Assembly (NCBI GenBank): GCA_025943965.1 | Contig: JAPCWD010000009.1 | Coordinates: forward strand, 1 to 64,000 | DNA from: Synergistaceae bacterium DZ-S4 | GTDB lineage: Bacteria; Synergistota; Synergistia; Synergistales; Synergistaceae | Reading direction: 5' to 3' | Length of the DNA stretch: 64,000 nt | In this document: one piece after another, positions 21,460 to 29,615 of the stretch | Layout of the letters: each line of letters begins with the position of its first letter | Position numbering within the stretch: position 1 is the first letter of the stretch | Notes under the pieces: generated by a model | The model's database searches: none | What the model was told of the DNA's origin: nothing | What the model saw: the letters and a program-made list of their open reading frames with translations, nothing else | Position numbers and translations under genes: made by a program

Positions 21460-22148
21460 ATTACCTCCGAAATTTCTCCTATTGTCTTTTTAACTTCAGC
21501 GATCGGGTCTTCTGCCTCCAGTATCGGCCGACCCACAACTATGAACGAAGCTCCTGCCGCGGCAGCCTCTTTCGCAGTCGCTACCCTTGTCTGATCCTCC
21601 GCAGATGTTCTCATTCTCCTGATCCCCGGGACGACTCTTGCAAGTTTTCCGGCCTTTCCTTTAAGAAGTGAAAGGTCCAGCGGAGAGCATACTATGCCGT
21701 CAAGACCGGCTCTTTCCGCTGCAAGCGCCCTTGCCTCAAGTGAACGGTCCAGGTCAGACCCCGGGTGCACTTCACTCCACAGATCTCCTCCGAGGCTTGT
21801 CAGTACCGTGATCCCGAAGATGTTCATCCTGCTTCCCGTCTTATCCCTCATTGCAACGGAACGGACCATCATCTCATGACCGCCTGAAGTGTGAATGGTA
21901 AGCGCCCACAGCCCCATACCAGACAGGGGCTCTATGGCCGATGCCACCGTGTTGGGTATATCATGGAGTTTCAGGTCAAGAAAAAGCTGGTATCCCCTGC
22001 TTACTATTTCATTGATAAACGGGGCTCCGCCCATCGCATAAAGCCTTGGACCTATCTTTACATAGGGTGTCGCCTTATCCAGCCTGTCAAGAAAAGCCCT
22101 TGCCCCATCCGGAGTCGGCAGATCCATCGCCACTATCAGTTTACACAT
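21456..22148 (-). CDS. pyrF: Orotidine 5'-phosphate decarboxylase
   Basis: PyrF decarboxylates OMP to UMP. The protein is 230 residues from the ATG at 22148, with the substrate-binding Asp of IVAMD near the N-terminus and the catalytic DLKLHDIPNTV motif near residue 60. The upstream TTG at 22160 is rejected because GGAG sits six bases before the ATG. About 200 bases separate it from pyrC, an unusually loose junction in this operon. Confidence 0.95.
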   Translation of the reverse strand: MCKLIVAMDLPTPDGARAFLDRLDKATPYVKIGPRLYAMGGAPFINEIVSRGYQLFLDLKLHDIPNTVASAIEPLSGMGLWALTIHTSGGHEMMVRSVAMRDKTGSRMNIFGITVLTSLGGDLWSEVHPGSDLDRSLEARALAAERAGLDGIVCSPLDLSLLKGKAGKLARVVPGIRRMRTSAEDQTRVATAKEAAAAGASFIVVGRPILEAEDPIAEVKKTIGEISEVM

Positions 22149-22160
22149 ATTACTCTCCAA

Positions 22161-22349
22161 CCCTTCATCTCCAGAATTATATCTTCAGCCGGATGCAGAA
22201 GCATCGGCAAAAAACCCCCATTGTCCCTATGAGATCGCACATTAAAACAGGGGCCCCTTTAAAGATGTCAAAATCTGCTCTCTCGATCTGACAAACTTTA
22301 AGATGCCCCCGCATCTATACTCCACGATGCCTTTCTGCCGGGTCAGCTT
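22161..22349 (-). other. Gap between pyrC and pyrF with coding-like sequence in two frames
   Basis: On the minus strand a frame starting MRGHLKVCQIERADFD runs about 45 codons. A second frame, displaced by one base across a run of five G and six T, encodes a peptide including MLLHPAEDIILEMKGW that ends inside the start of pyrF. Joined together they would make a protein of about 60 residues. This may be the remains of a small gene broken by a frameshift in the homopolymer, or chance. Confidence 0.2.
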
Positions 22350-23654
22350 CTACAGTTCTTCGTTGTCCTGCCAGATCTTCCTGCCTTCGGCGAAGGTCAT
22401 TACCGGCCAGCCGCTGAGTGCGATCCCTTCCCACGGACAGCACCTTGCCTTGCTGTACCATTCGTTGCAGTCGACTATCCTTGTCCTCTCCATGTCGATG
22501 ACCGTCAAGTCCGCAAATGCCCCCTCTTCGATCCTGCCAAGGGAATGCCATTTTTCAGGAAGTAGGGATGCCGGAGAGCTGGTCATTTTTTTCAGTATAA
22601 GCCCGATCGGGACATCGGGATAGTTCTTGTTTTTGAAATCTATAAGCACCGCCGCTGCGCATTCAAGCGACGCGATGCCGAAGGGAGCCTCCTGGAAGGG
22701 TTCGTCCTTCTCATCCATGTGCCAGGGTGCATGGTCTGTAACTATGGCATCGATCGTATCATCGAGCAGACCCTCCCAGAGCGCTGCCTGATCCTCTTTG
22801 CTCCTGAGTGGAGGGTTGACCTTGTACCTTGAATTATAACCGCTGTTGATGACCGCGTTCTCGTTGAGCGTCAGATGATGGAATGTCGTATCACAGGTTA
22901 TGTCAAGACCTTCCTTTTTCGCCTGTCTGATAAGCCCGACCGCTCCGGCGCTGCTGAGGTGCGTAAAGTGGACCCTTCCTCCCGTTTCCCTTGCAAGTGC
23001 GATTCCTCTGGCGACATCTATCTCCTCAGAAGCCGCAGGGATACCCTTGAGTCCGCTGAGTGCGCTGACCCTGCCCTCATGGACCTGCCCTCCCTTGAAC
23101 AGGCTTATCTCCTCGGGATGTTCCATGATCCTCGGCTGGTCTTTGCCGGTATACATGAGCGCAAGGCGGAATAGCGAGCTTGTTGCTATGGGGGCCCCGT
23201 CGTCGGTGAAAAATACCGCTCCGGCGTCCGCCATCTTAAGAAGCTCGGCCATCTCCTTACCTTCCCTGTTCTTGCTTACGCATCCAGAGGGAAGGATCCT
23301 GGAAGCACCCGCGGCCTTTCCGTGACTGAGCACATACTCCACAAGGGAGGGTTCCGATATTGCGGGTTTTGTGTTGGGCATTGCCACAAGAGTGGTAAAG
23401 CCTCCGGCAGCTCCCGCCTTTGCCCCTGATGCGATATCCTCATTCCATTCCCCGCCCGGATCCCTGAAGTGGGCGTGAAGATCTACAAAACCGGGCGAGA
23501 GTATCTTCCCGTATCCTTCTATCACCTCGGCATCTGTGCCGTCAAGTCCGCTGCCGACCGCTGATATCCTTTCTCCGTCAACCAGCAGTTCATGTGCATC
23601 TATGAATTCTGTCCCGCTGAAGATCTTAAAATCTTTGAACAATATTTTCCCCAT
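22350..23654 (-). CDS. pyrC: Dihydroorotase (class I)
   Basis: PyrC cyclises carbamoyl aspartate to dihydroorotate. The 434-residue protein has the metal-binding DLHAHFRDPG motif near residue 60, a Lys-containing SGAKAGAAGGFTT segment, the HFTHLSSAGAV region with the third histidine pair, and the catalytic TDHAPWH near 310. The length and the HxHxRDPG motif mark the class I form found with pyrB in many bacteria. Its start codon and the pyrB stop overlap by one base. It ends in TAG. Confidence 0.96.
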   Translation of the reverse strand: MGKILFKDFKIFSGTEFIDAHELLVDGERISAVGSGLDGTDAEVIEGYGKILSPGFVDLHAHFRDPGGEWNEDIASGAKAGAAGGFTTLVAMPNTKPAISEPSLVEYVLSHGKAAGASRILPSGCVSKNREGKEMAELLKMADAGAVFFTDDGAPIATSSLFRLALMYTGKDQPRIMEHPEEISLFKGGQVHEGRVSALSGLKGIPAASEEIDVARGIALARETGGRVHFTHLSSAGAVGLIRQAKKEGLDITCDTTFHHLTLNENAVINSGYNSRYKVNPPLRSKEDQAALWEGLLDDTIDAIVTDHAPWHMDEKDEPFQEAPFGIASLECAAAVLIDFKNKNYPDVPIGLILKKMTSSPASLLPEKWHSLGRIEEGAFADLTVIDMERTRIVDCNEWYSKARCCPWEGIALSGWPVMTFAEGRKIWQDNEEL

Positions 23655-24610
23655 TATCTTGCGCCCCCTCCGCAGAGATAGAGCAAAGCCATGCGTATGG
23701 CAACGCCTGACCGCACCTGCTCCAGTATTACGCTCTGATGTCCGTCCGCAACTTCGGAGGCAATTTCAACTCCCCTGTTGATCGGCCCGGGATGCATTGC
23801 AAGTGCCCCCGGTCTGGCATACTTCATAAGTTCGCCGTCGGCCCCCCACCAGCGGTGATATTCGTCCACCGAGGGGAAAAGCCCGTCCTGCTGGCGCTCC
23901 TTCTGTATCCTCAGGAGGTATACCATGTCCGCATCCTGAACTGCCTTTCTCGGGTCTTTTTCATACCTGCAGCCAAGAGAGGCGATCTCCCTGGGCATCA
24001 TCGTAGGCGGACCGGAAAGCACGACATCGCAGCCTATCGTTTTAAATGCTATGACATCGCTCCTTGCCACCCGGCTGTGGAGAACGTCTCCCACCAGCGC
24101 TATCTTTTTGCCCTCGAGACTGCCCAGGTGTTTCCACGCGGTGTAGAGATCAAGGAGAGCCTGTGTAGGGTGTGCATGTGTGCCGTCGCCGGCGTTCAGG
24201 ACTATTGCCCTCTTCAGCTTTGAGGCCAGGTACTGGGCCGCGCCCACAGCTCCATGCCTCATTACAACAATATCTGCTCCCATTGCTTCAAGGGTCCAGG
24301 CCGTATCCCTCATAGTTTCGCCCTTCGCATGGCTCGAACCTGATACAGACCAGTTGACCACGTCGGCGGAAAGCATTTTCTCTGCAAGCTCAAATGAGAC
24401 CCTTGTCCTCGTCGAGTTCTCAAAGAAGAGATTGACTGCCATCTTGCCCCTGAGTACGGGGACCTTTTTTATCGGCCTGTCCATGACGTTCTCCATGTGG
24501 CGGGCCTGGTCAAGCAGGAAGTATAGTTCCTCCCTTGTAAAGCAGTCTACATCGATCACATTTCTGTGACGCCAGACTATCTGTCCGATCTCACTGGGCG
24601 TCGCGTTCAC
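23654..24610 (-). CDS. pyrB: Aspartate carbamoyltransferase catalytic chain
   Basis: PyrB condenses carbamoyl phosphate with aspartate. The protein has the carbamoyl-phosphate loop ENSTRTRVSFE, the HPTQALLDLYT motif, the SSHAKGET loop with catalytic Lys, and LRIQKERQ, followed by HPGPINRGVE. A GTG start at 24610 is preferred because GAGGTGG lies six bases before it; this gives 318 residues and overlaps pyrR by 20 bases. A further TTG at 24637 is possible. No pyrI regulatory chain follows. Confidence 0.95.
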   Translation of the reverse strand: MNATPSEIGQIVWRHRNVIDVDCFTREELYFLLDQARHMENVMDRPIKKVPVLRGKMAVNLFFENSTRTRVSFELAEKMLSADVVNWSVSGSSHAKGETMRDTAWTLEAMGADIVVMRHGAVGAAQYLASKLKRAIVLNAGDGTHAHPTQALLDLYTAWKHLGSLEGKKIALVGDVLHSRVARSDVIAFKTIGCDVVLSGPPTMMPREIASLGCRYEKDPRKAVQDADMVYLLRIQKERQQDGLFPSVDEYHRWWGADGELMKYARPGALAMHPGPINRGVEIASEVADGHQSVILEQVRSGVAIRMALLYLCGGGAR

Positions 24611-25145
24611 AGATAACCACCTCGTCCTTTCCGTCAAGCTCCGTTACTTTCACCTCGATAACTTCGTTCTTTGATGTCGGCACGTTCTTGCCGCACATGT
24701 CGGCATGTATGGGAAGCTCCCTGTGTCCCCTGTCGATTATCACCGCAAGCTTGACAGAAGAGGGGCGTCCAAGATCGACCAGGGCCTCCAGTGCCGCCCG
24801 GACAGTCCTGCCCGTGTAAAGGACGTCGTCTACGAGGAAAATATTCTTGCCCGAAATGTCCTGAGGCATCCTCGTGCTGTGTACCATCGGCTGTTCGAAG
24901 AGCATCGTCAGGTCATCCCTGTACAGGGTGATGTCAAGTTCACCGCAGGGCACTTTCGTACCCTCCACTTCCTCGATTATCTTCTGCAGTCGGCGCGCAA
25001 GGTAAACTCCCCTTCTGTGGATACCCACAAGGATCATATTTTCTGTACCCTTGTTCTGTTCGACCATCTCGTGCGCGATCCTCTTTATTACCCTGTTGAG
25101 GTCATCGGAATTCATCAGCTTCGCCTTTTCTCTTAAAACTGTCAA
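24591..25145 (-). CDS. pyrR: Bifunctional pyr operon regulator / uracil phosphoribosyltransferase PyrR
   Basis: PyrR binds UMP and, in many Firmicutes, pyr mRNA to promote termination; it also has weak uracil phosphoribosyltransferase activity. The 184-residue protein has the PRPP loop VDDVLYTGRTVRAALEAL near residue 100 and the N-terminal hood region. The start is a TTG with AAGGAGGGG seven to eight bases upstream. It is the first gene of the pyrRBCFE run and lies just beyond a terminator hairpin and leader peptide, which is where an attenuation control would act. Confidence 0.95.
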   Translation of the reverse strand: MTVLREKAKLMNSDDLNRVIKRIAHEMVEQNKGTENMILVGIHRRGVYLARRLQKIIEEVEGTKVPCGELDITLYRDDLTMLFEQPMVHSTRMPQDISGKNIFLVDDVLYTGRTVRAALEALVDLGRPSSVKLAVIIDRGHRELPIHADMCGKNVPTSKNEVIEVKVTELDGKDEVVICERDAQ

Positions 25146-25167
25146 TTTTACCCCTCCTTTTTGTAAA

Positions 25168-25197
25168 TAAAAAAAGACCGCCTCACTGGGCGATCTT
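25168..25197 (-). terminator. Attenuator terminator ahead of pyrR
   Basis: A nine-base-pair stem (AAGATCGCC with GGCGGTCTT, one G-U pair, loop of six) is followed by seven T residues on the minus strand. It lies between the leader peptide and pyrR. The leader stop codon overlaps the base of the stem, so translating ribosomes would disrupt the hairpin. Confidence 0.88.
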
Positions 25198-25276
25198 AAA
25201 GAATACTCCTCAAAAGCGGCATAATATGCCTGCGGGAGGGCTGAAGAGATATTGACGATGTTCTTTCTGTTCTCAT
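25196..25276 (-). CDS. Putative pyr operon leader peptide (26 aa)
   Basis: An ATG at 25276 with GGGAGGGG six bases upstream opens a 26-codon frame ending in TAA at 25196. The peptide (MRTERTSSISLQPSRRHIM and a short tail) is basic and has no known fold. Position matters more than sequence: it starts about 25 bases after the expected transcription start and stops on the edge of the terminator stem. This resembles the pyrL leader of the E. coli pyrBI operon, where tight coupling of ribosome and polymerase at low UTP prevents termination. Confidence 0.7.
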   Translation of the reverse strand: MRTERTSSISLQPSRRHIMPLLRSIL

Positions 25277-25307
25277 TAGCTTCCCCTCCCTATGCTGGAC
25301 TCGGGGT

Positions 25308-25336
25308 ATTATAACTCCTTTTTAATTTTTATGCAA
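25308..25336 (-). promoter_or_regulatory. Sigma-70 promoter of the pyr operon
   Basis: On the minus strand TTGCAT (25331-25336) and a perfect TATAAT (25308-25313) are spaced by 17 bases. The next bases are ACCCCGAGTCCAG, so initiation is expected near the A at 25301. The initial CCCC could pair with GGGG in the leader ribosome site if it is transcribed. The rest of the gap up to rnc (25337-25612) holds no gene that I can see. Confidence 0.85.
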
Positions 25337-25612
25337 TCGGTTGCAAAAATTTTTATCACTATCCATCATGCTCTTCTTCCATAAATCATAGGAGCGCGTG
25401 AAACCGGTCCTTTGCGGACAAATAACTGAGGAATCCGGCCTTAAGCCTATGGGAGGATATCAGAAAGATATCAGAGAGCGATAGTTTAGCTTGCAGTGCA
25501 GTATCAGGACACAATGAAGACCTGATGGATCAGGGATGATATATTTGTCAATAATATTTGGGGTTTAAAACATACATGTGGAAGTGAGCCTTTAAGGCCA
25601 TATACCGCCTTG

Positions 25613-26302
25613 TTACCCTCGTATCTTTTCGAGCGCGGCTCCGGCGGCCTCGAATTCGGCCTCTTTTATCGTGCTTCCCCAGGCTTCGGCGAGCAGTTCG
25701 TCTCCGATCGTTACCTCAACTTTGAATTTCAGCGAATGGTCGGGACCTGTGCGTTCCACTGTTTTGTAGTAGGGAACGCCCCTCCCCATTGCCTGCAGGG
25801 TCTCCTGCAGGAGTGTCTTGGTGTCCTGTCTGTCAGGAGAGAGTTCATTGCTGTGAAAATCAAGGTAGGCTTTTGCCAGTGATAGCGCCGCACTATAGCC
25901 TCCGTCAAGGAAGACGGCTCCGAAGAGCGATTCCGCTGCATCCGCAGCCATTGCAGGTGTTGGGCCCTTCTTTATCAGGCTTCTGCCGAGTCTGATCGCG
26001 CCATGAAGTCCGACAGCAAGGGCCCATTCGTACAGTTTTTTTTCACAGACTATCTGTGAGCGTATCCTGGTGAGCTGTCCCTCATCCAGTTCTTTGTATT
26101 TTTTGTAAAGAAGGTCTGAGACGGTCAGTTCGAGCACAGCATCTCCCAGAAATTCGATCCTCTCGTTATGAGACAGCGATCCCGACTCATTTGCGTAAGA
26201 CGAATGGGTCAGGGCTTCTCTGAGAAGATCTTTCTTCATGAAGATGTAACCTATCTTTTTTTGGATCTCTTCTGCCGGTTTCTCACTGTTGGAGCTTTTC
26301 AT
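25613..26302 (-). CDS. rnc: Ribonuclease III
   Basis: RNase III cuts double-stranded RNA, including rRNA precursors. The protein is 229 residues from the ATG at 26302, with the catalytic NERIEFLGDAVLEL motif near residue 45, the second acidic site in DAAESLFGAVFLDGG near 115, and a C-terminal double-stranded RNA-binding domain of about 70 residues. The start lies one base after the fabF stop, as in the acpP-fabF-rnc order common in Firmicutes. The frame is open 16 codons further upstream, but that part overlaps fabF. Confidence 0.96.
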   Translation of the reverse strand: MKSSNSEKPAEEIQKKIGYIFMKKDLLREALTHSSYANESGSLSHNERIEFLGDAVLELTVSDLLYKKYKELDEGQLTRIRSQIVCEKKLYEWALAVGLHGAIRLGRSLIKKGPTPAMAADAAESLFGAVFLDGGYSAALSLAKAYLDFHSNELSPDRQDTKTLLQETLQAMGRGVPYYKTVERTGPDHSLKFKVEVTIGDELLAEAWGSTIKEAEFEAAGAALEKIRG

Positions 26303-26303
26303 A

Positions 26304-27542
26304 TCAGTCTTTGATGCGTTCGATCGCAAGTACTCCGTTGTGGCCCCCAAAACCGAAATTGTTTATCAGGACTTTGTCGACCCTTGCTCTTACAGCCTTG
26401 TTCGGTACTGTGTTGAGATCGCATTCGGGATCCGGATCGAACTGATTGATCGTCGGATGGACTATCCCTTCCTCGATTGCCAAAATTGCAGCTATAGTCT
26501 CTACAGCGCCTGCTGCACCGAGGAGATGGCCTATCATTGACTTAGTGGACTGTACCATCACTTTGTCTGCATGTTCACCGAGGAGCCTCTTGATCGCCGC
26601 GGTCTCCATTTTATCGTTCAGCGGAGTGGATGTTCCGTGTGCATTGATCAGATCGACCTCGTCAGGTACCCATCCGGCATTTCTCATGGCCATGGCCATT
26701 GAACGGTATGCTCCGTCTCCTTCCGGATCCGGTGCGGTTATGTGATATGCGTCACAGGTATTTCCGTATCCCGTTATCTCAGCGTAAATGTGAGCACCTC
26801 GTTTTTTTGCATGCTCCAGTTCCTCGAGTATCAGCACTCCGGAACCTTCGCCCATTACAAAACCGTCCCGGCCTGAATCAAAGGGCCTGGACGCATGCTC
26901 CGGATCATCGTTTCTGGTGGAGAGAGCTTTAAGCGACGCAAACCCAGCAGTTGCTATCGAAGTTATCGCAGCCTCCGCTCCCCCTGAGATCATCACGTCA
27001 GCATCTCCGCGCTGTATGCAGTAGTAAGCCTCTCCTATGCTGTTTGTAGCGGAAGCGCATGCTGTGACAACAGCCATATTCGGGCCTTTTGCCCCATACC
27101 TTATCGCTGCATAGGCAGCTGGCATATTTGCTATCATCATCGGTACCATGAAGGGGCTCACCCTGTTTGGGCCTTTCTCAAAAAGGGTGGTGAAGCTGTC
27201 GTCGATCGTTCCGATGCCGCCGACTCCGCTTCCCATGTAGACACCGAACAATTCCTTATCCAGGGATCCAAGATCAAGGCCGGCGTCCTTTACAGCAAGG
27301 TCAGTCGCGGCAGTTGAGAGGTGCAGTATCCTGTCTGTGCGGCGCACTTCTTTTTTGTCAAGCCACCTTTCAGGGTCAAAATCCCTTATTTCCGCGCCAA
27401 TTTTTACGCTGTGTTGGGAAGTATCGAAAAGGGAAATGAGGCCGACACCGTTTTTGCCCTCCTCAAGAGCCTTCCAGTACTCCTCTTTGCCGATTCCAAT
27501 GGGCGTAACTGCACCCACTCCTGTGATCACTACTCTTCTCAT
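26304..27542 (-). CDS. fabF: Beta-ketoacyl-ACP synthase II
   Basis: FabF elongates acyl-ACP by condensation with malonyl-ACP. The 412-residue protein has the catalytic Cys in VVTACASATNSIGEAY (about residue 165) and the two histidines in NAHGTSTPLND and SIGHLLGAAGA. The start is preceded by GGAGG. A stem-loop separates it from acpP, so its expression may be tuned apart from that of acpP. Confidence 0.97.
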   Translation of the reverse strand: MRRVVITGVGAVTPIGIGKEEYWKALEEGKNGVGLISLFDTSQHSVKIGAEIRDFDPERWLDKKEVRRTDRILHLSTAATDLAVKDAGLDLGSLDKELFGVYMGSGVGGIGTIDDSFTTLFEKGPNRVSPFMVPMMIANMPAAYAAIRYGAKGPNMAVVTACASATNSIGEAYYCIQRGDADVMISGGAEAAITSIATAGFASLKALSTRNDDPEHASRPFDSGRDGFVMGEGSGVLILEELEHAKKRGAHIYAEITGYGNTCDAYHITAPDPEGDGAYRSMAMAMRNAGWVPDEVDLINAHGTSTPLNDKMETAAIKRLLGEHADKVMVQSTKSMIGHLLGAAGAVETIAAILAIEEGIVHPTINQFDPDPECDLNTVPNKAVRARVDKVLINNFGFGGHNGVLAIERIKD

Positions 27543-27561
27543 TGATTTTCCTCCGTGAAGA

Positions 27562-27593
27562 TAGGAGGGACCGGCCTTATGCAGCCCCTCCTA
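27562..27593 (-). repeat. Intercistronic stem-loop between acpP and fabF
   Basis: TAGGAGGG and CCCTCCTA form an eight-base-pair stem around a 16-base loop. There is no T-run on the minus strand after it. It could protect the highly expressed acpP message or act as a processing site. Confidence 0.45.
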
Positions 27594-27612
27594 AAAAGAT
27601 TCATTTACTGAC

Positions 27613-27864
27613 CTAGCCTTCCACTCCCAGCTTGGCTTTAACATAGTTCATAGCCTCGCCGACTGTGGTGAGTTTTTCTGCGTCTTCATCAGGGATCTCG
27701 ATGTCAAATTCCTCTTCGATGCCCATGATGAGCTCAACGATATCGAGGGAGTCAGCGCCGAGATCTTCGACAAATGACGCTTCCGGCTTGATCTGCTCTT
27801 CTTCCGCGTTAAGGCGGTCCATTACGATCTCCTTAAGTTTTGCCTGTACTTCTTCCAATTTCAT
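27613..27864 (-). CDS. acpP: Acyl carrier protein
   Basis: ACP carries growing fatty acids on a phosphopantetheine arm. The protein is 83 residues from the ATG at 27864, highly acidic, with the attachment serine in [12 protein letters not shown]. The upstream part of the open frame is discarded because AAGGAGGTGA lies directly before this ATG. It sits between fabG and fabF, the usual place in bacterial fab clusters. Confidence 0.97.
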   Translation of the reverse strand: MKLEEVQAKLKEIVMDRLNAEEEQIKPEASFVEDLGADSLDIVELIMGIEEEFDIEIPDEDAEKLTTVGEAMNYVKAKLGVEG

Positions 27865-27927
27865 ACAGTTCACCTCCTTCCAATTATTCTCTTCCTGCAC
27901 TGATTTTTCTCTTTACGGTGCTTCCTC

Positions 27928-28668
27928 TTACATAGTCATTCCGCCGTCAACGGCTATGACCTGCCCCTGTATATACTCTGAATCGTCAGAAGCCAGAAAA
28001 GCAACTGCTTTAGCTATATCAGACGGGGTACCTGTCCTTCCGGAGGGGATATTTTTCAGCATGGTTTCCCTGATCTCCGGCGGAAGCACCGATGTCATGT
28101 CTGTATCTATGTAGCCGGGCGCAACGGCATTTGCCGTTATTCCCCTTGAACCAACTTCTCTTGCAAGACTCTTGATAAAACCTGTCATTCCTGCCTTGGC
28201 AGCTGCATAATTGCACTGGCCGGGATTTCCGACAAGCCCAGTAACGGAACTTATCGCTATTATCCTGCCCCACCTGGCCTTCAGCATCGGGCGAAGAGCC
28301 TCTCTGGCACAGTAAAACAGCGATGAGAGGTCTGCCGTAATCACATCGTTCCAATCTTCGTCCTTCATCCTCATCAGAAGATTGTCCCTGGTGATGCCCG
28401 CATTGCACACGAGTATTTCTACGGGTCCCAGCTTGGAGGCAACTGCCGTAAACATCTCTTTCACCTCAGCTGCCGATGATACATCGGCCTTAAAGGCAAA
28501 TGCTCTTCGTCCGATGGCTTCGATCTCAGCAACTGTCTCCCGGGCAGCTTTTTCTGACCTGCTGTAGTTTACTGCGACCGAACATCCCTTTCTGGCCAGT
28601 TCAAGGGCTGTTTCCCTGCCAATGCCCCTGCCGCCGCCTGTTACAAGGGCGATCTTTTCCTTCTGCAT
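27928..28668 (-). CDS. fabG: 3-oxoacyl-ACP reductase
   Basis: FabG reduces beta-ketoacyl-ACP with NADPH. The 246-residue short-chain dehydrogenase has the cofactor motif TGGGRGIGRE, NAGIT near residue 90, and the catalytic Ser, Tyr and Lys in ISSVTGLVGN and YAAAKAG. The ATG shares a base with the fabD stop and has a GGGGG site upstream; the TTG one codon before it is rejected. Confidence 0.96.
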   Translation of the reverse strand: MQKEKIALVTGGGRGIGRETALELARKGCSVAVNYSRSEKAARETVAEIEAIGRRAFAFKADVSSAAEVKEMFTAVASKLGPVEILVCNAGITRDNLLMRMKDEDWNDVITADLSSLFYCAREALRPMLKARWGRIIAISSVTGLVGNPGQCNYAAAKAGMTGFIKSLAREVGSRGITANAVAPGYIDTDMTSVLPPEIRETMLKNIPSGRTGTPSDIAKAVAFLASDDSEYIQGQVIAVDGGMTM

Positions 28669-29615
28669 CAAATTCCCCCTTTCAAAAACTCAAGTGCCGC
28701 ATCAAGTTCCTCGGGGCCCGAGACCGGGAAGGGCCTCTTGTTCTTTGATATTTTTCTTATCAGACCTGAAAGGACACTGCCGGGGCCAAGTTCAATATAT
28801 CCCTCGGTCCCCTTGTTTTCCATCTCTATAACGCTCTGCATCCATAGCACAGGTGAAAATGTCTGCATGTAAAGGGCCTCTTTGAGAGTTCCCACATCCT
28901 GTACAGCCTTTGCTGCCGCATTTGTCACTATCGGACAGCAGGGAACATTCCAGCTGATGTTCTCAAATTCATCCCTGAGTTTTGATCCTACGGGACGCAT
29001 AAGTTCGCAGTGGAAGGGTGCACTTACCCTGAGAGGAAGCACCTTTGCCCTGCCTGTCGCTTCTATTGCGGACGAGGCCCTGTCCACTGCGGTTTTGTGT
29101 CCTGAGATGACTATCTGTTCCTGCGAATTTATGTTGGCAGCTTCACATATCTCACCCTGCGCAGCTTCGTTGCAAAACCCGACAACTTCCTCCATGTTCA
29201 TCCCTACGATGGCAGACATTGCGCCCACTCCAAGAGGAACAGCCTCCTGCATCAGAGTTCCCCTGAGATGGACCAGTCTTACTCCGTCAGAGAGGCTTAT
29301 CGCCCCTGTTGCAACAAGTGAGGTGTATTCTCCGAGGCTGTGGCCTGCGGCAAGATATGGTTCAAGTTTTTTTCCGTAAGCGCTCTCAAGACCTCTCAAT
29401 GCAGCTATACTCACTGTGAGGATAGCCGGCTGGGTTATCGCGGTCTTCATCAGGTCTTCCTTGGTGCCGTTGAATATGAGGTCGCTGATTTTGAATCCCA
29501 GCGCCTCGTCCGCCTCTTCAAAAACCATCCTCGATGCATCGAATTTGTCGTAAAGCTCCTTGCCCATGCCGGGTCTCTGTGCACCCTGTCCCGGGAATAT
29601 GAGAGAATATTTCAT
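28668..29615 (-). CDS. fabD: Malonyl-CoA:ACP transacylase
   Basis: FabD loads malonyl groups on ACP. The 315-residue protein has FPGQGAQ at the N-terminus, the nucleophile motif GHSLGEYTSL near residue 90 and the catalytic histidine in SAPFHCELM near 200. It abuts fabK upstream and fabG downstream with one-base overlaps. Confidence 0.97.
   Translation of the reverse strand: MKYSLIFPGQGAQRPGMGKELYDKFDASRMVFEEADEALGFKISDLIFNGTKEDLMKTAITQPAILTVSIAALRGLESAYGKKLEPYLAAGHSLGEYTSLVATGAISLSDGVRLVHLRGTLMQEAVPLGVGAMSAIVGMNMEEVVGFCNEAAQGEICEAANINSQEQIVISGHKTAVDRASSAIEATGRAKVLPLRVSAPFHCELMRPVGSKLRDEFENISWNVPCCPIVTNAAAKAVQDVGTLKEALYMQTFSPVLWMQSVIEMENKGTEGYIELGPGSVLSGLIRKISKNKRPFPVSGPEELDAALEFLKGGI

Noticed and set aside
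22161-22349. Programmed frameshift in the pyrC-pyrF gap
   Set aside because: The G5T6 run does not give a standard slippery heptamer in the needed phase, so simple decay or chance is more likely.
25281-25302. Canonical PyrR-binding loop in the pyr leader
   Set aside because: Only the AGTCCAG half matches the consensus; the loop and GGCT-side pairing are not convincing, so it is not listed as a site.
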